Of a stretch of DNA of 64,000 nt, positions 60,082 to 64,000 are shown in pieces (the first letter of the stretch is position 1; every line of letters begins with the position of its first letter). The notes under the pieces are model-generated. The model was given only the letters and a program-made list of their open reading frames with translations, searched no databases and was not told where the DNA came from. A program made the position numbers and the translations under genes. Origin of the DNA: UBA3910 sp002391465 (GTDB lineage: Bacteria; Bacillota; Limnochordia; Darwinibacteriales; Darwinibacteriaceae). The stretch lies in contig JASGVS010000024.1 of NCBI GenBank assembly GCA_030054835.1, positions 1-64,000 on the forward strand, written 5' to 3'.

Positions 60082-61436
60082 TAGGAGATCCCTCCCCTCA
60101 AGATAGCCACGACTTCCCTGTCCTGTTCAGGCAGTACAGTGCGGGGATCGAGCCAAACCTTGTCCTGGACGATGCGGCCCATAACAGCTGGGCTGCTCAG
60201 CCTGAGCCAATCGTAAATTCTCTGAGCCGAATAAGTAGCGCTCGTAAGGACCAGTGCCCAGGAAGGTATTGTCTCGCCTGGGAGCGACCCGCCGCCCATG
60301 GTGGAGAAGGTGGGTAGTACTTTTCCCTCAAGCTCCGGACCTAATTCAGCGAGCCAACCTTCGGCGCGAGCTTTAATTTCCTCCGCGGGCATCTGGGTCA
60401 TGGCCCAAAGGGGCAGTTTGTCAAGGTCGTTGTTGAGATATTGCTCTAAGACCGCTTCCAGGGCCAGCAGGGAGAGCTTATCTATCCGCATAGCCCTCAG
60501 CAGCGGTTCCCTTTTTATTACTTCAATCAAATCCCTCCGGCCCGTGATGATCCCGGCTTGGGCACCGCCTAGCAGTTTATCGCCGCTGTAGGTAACGATG
60601 TGGCTGTGCTTAAGGGCGGTAGTCACCAGGGGTTCGGGGAAGGGAGGAAAGGCTCCACTGCCGATATCCTCCAAAAGGAGAAGCCCGTTTTCTGCCGCCA
60701 GTTGGGCAAGTTCAGCCCTGGGCACCGTTTCGGTAAAGCCGATAATGCTGTAATTACTGGGGTGGACCAACAGGATCGCCTTGGTCCTTTCTGTGATCGC
60801 TTGGGCGTAGTCGCTCAACCGTGTGCGGTTGGTTGTGCCCACTTCTTTCAGAATACAACCGCTTGCTGCAATCACCTCGGGGATTCTAAACCCTCCACCT
60901 ATTTCCACCAGTTGGCCCCGGGACACAATCACTTCCGCGTCGGCAGCCAGAGCTTTTAAAGTTACGAGCACAGCCGCCGCGTTGTTGTTGACAACAACAG
61001 TGTCAACATCCCTTTCCGCCGAGCCTGCGAGCAGATTGAAGAGCCCCGCCACATTGGTGTAGCGGCTGCCCCGCTCACCCGTTACCAGGTCCAGTTCTAG
61101 GTTAAAATAGCGGGAGCCGAGCTTTCTGAGGCGCTCTAACGCCACTTCTGGTAGGGGAGCACGGCCTAAGTTGGTGTGCAGGAGCACTCCGGTGGCGTTG
61201 ATCACCTCTTGGAATCTCTGCCGTTTGTAAGCACCAATAACTGTGGTCAACCGCGTTCTAATCTCCCCTTGCTCAGGAGCTTGTCCGCTGGAGGCAATCT
61301 CTTTTCGAAGGTCCGCTAAAAAGCCCTGAATCAGGGCAGTTAGCTCATTTCGACTCAAGCCTTCTGCTGCCGCGGTCCCTTTTTGATCGGCCAGGAGCTT
61401 ATCTACTGCGGGAATATGGCGAAAGAGGTTTGACAT
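60081..61436 (-). CDS. selA: L-seryl-tRNA(Sec) selenium transferase
   Basis: PLP enzyme of 451 aa converting Ser-tRNA(Sec) to Sec-tRNA(Sec) with selenophosphate. The PLP Lys is in YSGDKLLGGAQAG (about residue 285), with VNNNAAAVLVTLKALA and the N-terminal tRNA-binding segment. First gene of selA-selB. selD is not in the window. Confidence 0.97.
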   Translation of the reverse strand: MSNLFRHIPAVDKLLADQKGTAAAEGLSRNELTALIQGFLADLRKEIASSGQAPEQGEIRTRLTTVIGAYKRQRFQEVINATGVLLHTNLGRAPLPEVALERLRKLGSRYFNLELDLVTGERGSRYTNVAGLFNLLAGSAERDVDTVVVNNNAAAVLVTLKALAADAEVIVSRGQLVEIGGGFRIPEVIAASGCILKEVGTTNRTRLSDYAQAITERTKAILLVHPSNYSIIGFTETVPRAELAQLAAENGLLLLEDIGSGAFPPFPEPLVTTALKHSHIVTYSGDKLLGGAQAGIITGRRDLIEVIKREPLLRAMRIDKLSLLALEAVLEQYLNNDLDKLPLWAMTQMPAEEIKARAEGWLAELGPELEGKVLPTFSTMGGGSLPGETIPSWALVLTSATYSAQRIYDWLRLSSPAVMGRIVQDKVWLDPRTVLPEQDREVVAILRGGIS

Positions 61437-61506
61437 GGAAACACTCCCCTTTGTGATCTGTTAATTAATATATACGACACAGCCAGATTCATCCCTTTAA
61501 AGTGTG

Positions 61507-62040
61507 TTAGGGGAAGAGATAGCGTACCACATAGAGGGCTGCCAGAAAGCCAGCTAGATCTGCAGTTAAGGAAGTGGCTAGAGTGTGCCTGGTTCGCCTC
61601 AGGCCAATTGAACCTGCATAGACAGTGAGCACGTAAAAGCTGGTTTCCGTGCTGCCCATAAGCGCAGCGGCGAGCCTACCCAAAAAGGAATCGGGGCCGA
61701 AAACTTGCAGTGCCTGGGTTAACAGGGCCAAAGATCCTGAACCTGAAATGGGACGCATTAGGGCGAGGGGAAGTATTTCTTCCGGGAATCCCACTAGCCT
61801 AGTTAGGGGCCGGATCAGGGTGATCAGTATATCCAAAGCGCCCGAATGCTGGAAGATCTGAATGGCAACCAGCATCCCAACCAGGTAGGGCAGGAGGCGT
61901 ACAGCAGTCTGCCAGCCTTCCTTGGCCCCTTCCACAAAACTCTCGTAAATGGGCACCCTCCGTTCCATGCCCACGATGGTTATGCTCAAAACAAAGAAGG
62001 GAATTGCCCAGCGGGAAATGAGCTGAATCATAGTGGTCAC
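61507..62040 (-). CDS. spmB: Spore maturation protein B
   Basis: Membrane protein of 177 aa of the nucleoside-transporter-like Gate family, needed for spore core dehydration together with SpmA. Features: FVEGAKEGWQTAVRLLPYLVGML and LALMRPISGSGSLAL, MGSTETSFYVLTVY. GTG 62040 has GGGGG 7 nt upstream; ATG 62031 is possible. 11 nt after spmA. Confidence 0.93.
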   Translation of the reverse strand: MTTMIQLISRWAIPFFVLSITIVGMERRVPIYESFVEGAKEGWQTAVRLLPYLVGMLVAIQIFQHSGALDILITLIRPLTRLVGFPEEILPLALMRPISGSGSLALLTQALQVFGPDSFLGRLAAALMGSTETSFYVLTVYAGSIGLRRTRHTLATSLTADLAGFLAALYVVRYLFP

Positions 62041-62051
62041 GGGAACACCCC

Positions 62052-62639
62052 CTATCCCCTTCTTAATCTCCAGTTCCTCAAAAGGCGATCCACAAGAATG
62101 GTGACTGCAGTTGAACAGAAGGTGGCCACCACGATGGGCCCAATAATGTCTGTGGGAGAATGGGAACCGTGGGCGGCTCTAAGGGCAATAATGGTGGTGG
62201 GAATGACCGTTAAACTGGACGAGGTCACCGCCATAAAGGTGCACTGGGCGTTGGAGGCGGTGTCTTTACTGGGATTCAGCTCCTGCAGGTGGGCCATGGC
62301 TTTTAGACCCAAGGGAGTACAGGCATTCCCCAAGCCTAAGAAGTTGGCACTCATGCTCAAAAGAACAGCGCCCATGGCGGGATGGTCAGGTGGAACGTCC
62401 GGGTAAAGGCGGCGGGCTAATGGACCTACAAGGCGGGAGAGCCTCTCGATAAGACCTGCATCCCGAGCAATACGCATAATCCCCGACCAAAAGGTGAGCA
62501 TGCCAATTAAGCCGGCCACAACTAATACAGCCTGTTCACTTCCCTTAAGAATGCCTTCCGTTACCAGGTTAATCTCCCCTTTGGCCGCGGCTGTAACCGC
62601 TCCCGCGATAATCATGCCAAACCAAATGTAGTTCATCAT
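62052..62639 (-). CDS. spmA: Spore maturation protein A
   Basis: Membrane protein of 195 aa, partner of SpmB. Features: NYIWFGMIIAG at the N-terminus, the Gate motif LTFWSGIMRIARDAGL, SANFLGLGNACTPLGLKAM and VTSSSLTVIPTTIIALR. GGGAGGGG precedes ATG 62639. Divergent from ctsR. Confidence 0.95.
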   Translation of the reverse strand: MMNYIWFGMIIAGAVTAAAKGEINLVTEGILKGSEQAVLVVAGLIGMLTFWSGIMRIARDAGLIERLSRLVGPLARRLYPDVPPDHPAMGAVLLSMSANFLGLGNACTPLGLKAMAHLQELNPSKDTASNAQCTFMAVTSSSLTVIPTTIIALRAAHGSHSPTDIIGPIVVATFCSTAVTILVDRLLRNWRLRRG

Positions 62640-62794
62640 GTTCTGCCCCTCCCTCGGGTAATGTCTATGTCAAAACGAGAGAAAATAAGAGGAATTTTGT
62701 TATTTGGGCCCAAATTGGCGCTTTAAAGGCAAAGAAAGCCCGTTTGATGTTTCCTGACTATACAAGGGGTAGTTGCATAGTTCTTGGGGAAATA

Positions 62795-62829
62795 TGCTAT
62801 AATGAACTTAACGTCAGTAATAGTCAAAG
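62795..62829 (+). promoter_or_regulatory. ctsR promoter with CtsR heptad operator
   Basis: Extended -10 TGCTATAAT (62795-62803) and, just downstream, heptad half-sites CGTCAGT and AGTCAAA with their GTCA cores exactly 10 bp apart (62813 and 62823), the spacing of a CtsR box. This implies autorepression lifted by heat stress. Confidence 0.75.
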
Positions 62830-62843
62830 AAGGCGGGTGGAAG

Positions 62844-63308
62844 ATGGGTACTTTAGCAGATCACATCGAAGCTTATATAAAAAGAATGCTGCGGGAAAGC
62901 CAAACTAACAGCGTAGAACTGAGCCGGGCCCAGTTGGCGGACACCTTTGCCTGCGTACCGTCGCAGATTAACTACGTCCTTACCACTCGCTTCAGTTTGG
63001 AGCGAGGCTATGTGGTGGAAAGCAGACGGGGCGGTGGCGGCTACATCCGTGTTGGGCGTGTGCCTGTAGCCGATCGCTACACCCATGCCATGCAGATTTT
63101 GCAGACAATTGGCGATGAACTGGAAGAAAAGCAGCTGAATGATATCCTGGCCTGCTTTAGAGATATGCAGTGGATCAGCGAAATAGAAATGAGGCGCATC
63201 CGCGGCATAGTTCAACAAGAGGTGAGTACGGTGAGTCAGGGTAAGGAGCTTCTCCGTGCCAGCCTGGCGAGGGCTCTCCTGTTTTGGATCGTTAAGTCTG
63301 CTGAGTGA
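62844..63308 (+). CDS. ctsR: Stress-response repressor CtsR
   Basis: Heat-sensing winged-helix repressor of clp genes, 154 aa. The HTH region reads LADTFACVPSQINYVLTTRF, and the glycine-rich wing RRGGGGYIRV, the temperature-sensing loop, is intact. The C-terminal dimerisation and McsB-binding helices follow. ATG 62844 with a GGGTGGA site. First gene of ctsR-mcsA-mcsB(-clpC expected beyond the edge). Confidence 0.97.
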   Translation: MGTLADHIEAYIKRMLRESQTNSVELSRAQLADTFACVPSQINYVLTTRFSLERGYVVESRRGGGGYIRVGRVPVADRYTHAMQILQTIGDELEEKQLNDILACFRDMQWISEIEMRRIRGIVQQEVSTVSQGKELLRASLARALLFWIVKSAE

Positions 63309-63319
63309 GGAGGACAACC

Positions 63320-63844
63320 ATGCTGTGTGAAAAATGCGGTAAGAACGAAGCGTCCGTTAAGATAGTGCAGATTGAAAACAACAAAAAGACGGAACTGCAC
63401 CTCTGCCGGGATTGTGCCCAGGATTATCCTGGTTTCAGCCCGAGTTTTGACTTGGAGAGCATCCTCTCCAGCATGTTTCAGCAGACCGTACTCGGGGGAA
63501 AAATCGGCCAGGTCAAGGGCACGAAACAGTGTCCTACCTGTCAGTTAACCCTTGCCGATGTCCAGAAGAGGGGCCGCCTGGGCTGCAGCGACTGCTATGG
63601 GACTTTTCAGGAAGAACTCAATCCCATTTTCCGCAGGCTGCATGGCTCCATCAGCCACAGCGGCAAGGTTCCTGCCCGCAGCCATCCTCGGGCCAGAATG
63701 GGCAGGGAGATTGAAACTCTCCGGGAGAAGCTGGCAGAGTGCATCCGCACAGAAAAATACGAACAGGCGGCTGTTTACCGCGACGAAATCCGCCGCCTAG
63801 AGCGGTCGTTGAAGGAGGGGCTGGCAGATGGGGAAGATGATTAG
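63320..63844 (+). CDS. mcsA: McsA, zinc-binding activator of McsB
   Basis: 174 aa. N-terminal CEKCGKN/CRDC zinc knuckles, a second pair CPTC/CSDC, then a UVR domain (ECIRTEKYEQAAVYRDEIRRLE) at the C-terminus. Activates the McsB arginine kinase, relieving CtsR repression. ATG 63320 has GAGGAGG 6 nt upstream; the longer frame to 63305 overlaps ctsR. Confidence 0.95.
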   Translation: MLCEKCGKNEASVKIVQIENNKKTELHLCRDCAQDYPGFSPSFDLESILSSMFQQTVLGGKIGQVKGTKQCPTCQLTLADVQKRGRLGCSDCYGTFQEELNPIFRRLHGSISHSGKVPARSHPRARMGREIETLREKLAECIRTEKYEQAAVYRDEIRRLERSLKEGLADGEDD

Positions 63845-64000
63845 TTCCTGGATGAAAGAGGAAGGCCCACAGGGCGATATTGTGCTGGGTACCCGCTGCA
63901 GGCTGGCCCGCAACCTGGAGGGGATTGCCTTCCCGGGTACTGCGGACCGGGAACAGCTCAAGGAAATTCTCACTAGAGTGCAGAGAGCAGTGCCCGCCCT
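63828..64000 (+). CDS. mcsB: Protein-arginine kinase McsB (3' end outside window)
   Basis: The first 57 codons match McsB: SWMKEEGPQGDIVLGTRCRLARNLEG. Marks unfolded proteins with phospho-Arg for ClpCP. ATG 63828 has AAGGAGGGG 8 nt upstream inside mcsA (17-nt overlap). The catalytic region lies beyond the edge. In most homologues the LGT residue triplet is LSS; a small variation. Confidence 0.93.
   Translation, partial: MGKMISSWMKEEGPQGDIVLGTRCRLARNLEGIAFPGTADREQLKEILTRVQRAVPA

Overview
The window reads as chromosomal DNA of an anaerobic, endospore-forming Bacillota (Firmicutes). The evidence is spoIIE, spmA/spmB, a ctsR-mcsA-mcsB stress operon, consensus sigma-A promoters, strong AGGAGG ribosome sites, and GTG/TTG starts. 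A Wzi-like beta-barrel protein (11795-12964, minus) suggests an outer membrane, so a diderm sporulating lineage (Limnochordia-like or similar) is my best guess. That placement is inference.

Region 1 (1-24.7 kb) is accessory in character. It opens with a glycan-use locus: a GH2-type hydrolase cut by the window edge, a LacI-type repressor with a twin palindromic operator, an FGGY kinase, a GH95 alpha-L-fucosidase and a YfcE-type phosphodiesterase. After a lone tRNA-Thr come a zinc-ribbon protein, a frameshifted small gene, a dolichol-kinase-like membrane protein, two more glycosidase-like genes (DUF4038/GH140-like and GH63/trehalase-like), the Wzi-like barrel and a phosphohexomutase. Then follow an ABC exporter pair, a LamG lipoprotein, a GNAT enzyme abutting an sfsA remnant, an AmmeMemoRadiSam module (Memo-AMMECR1 fusion plus radical SAM enzyme) with an iron alcohol dehydrogenase, a MATE exporter and a P-loop kinase.

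Region 2 (24.9-25.9 kb) is a ten-gene tRNA operon with a consensus promoter and a terminator. A 27-nt inverted near-copy of part of its last tRNA (Ala-GGC) lies 260 bp downstream.

Region 3 (26.3-41.3 kb) holds an Ldh2-type dehydrogenase, a DUF4342 protein, a two-component system, cell-wall enzymes (amidase lipoprotein, MurB, M23 lipoprotein), an Old Yellow Enzyme homologue, an AlkA-like glycosylase, two candidate metal exporters (ArsP_2-type and GDT1-type), an orphan trpB, a tandem FMN-binding protein, a second tRNA-Asp and an RseC-like protein.

Region 4 (41.3-64 kb) is more core-like. It has a NatAB-type ABC exporter, a FliK-like/YlqH pair, YibE/F, a membrane pyrophosphatase homologue that has lost its catalytic aspartates, tRNA-Met, spoIIE-tilS, ftsH-folB, htrA, a three-gene small-protein module, selC with selA-selB on the opposite strand, spmAB, and the start of ctsR-mcsA-mcsB running off the right end.

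The most unusual items are the apparently inactive pyrophosphatase homologue, the Wzi-like barrel in a spore-former, the inverted tRNA-Ala fragment, the sfsA remnant, the response regulator with no standard start codon, and the frameshifted gene near 8 kb.
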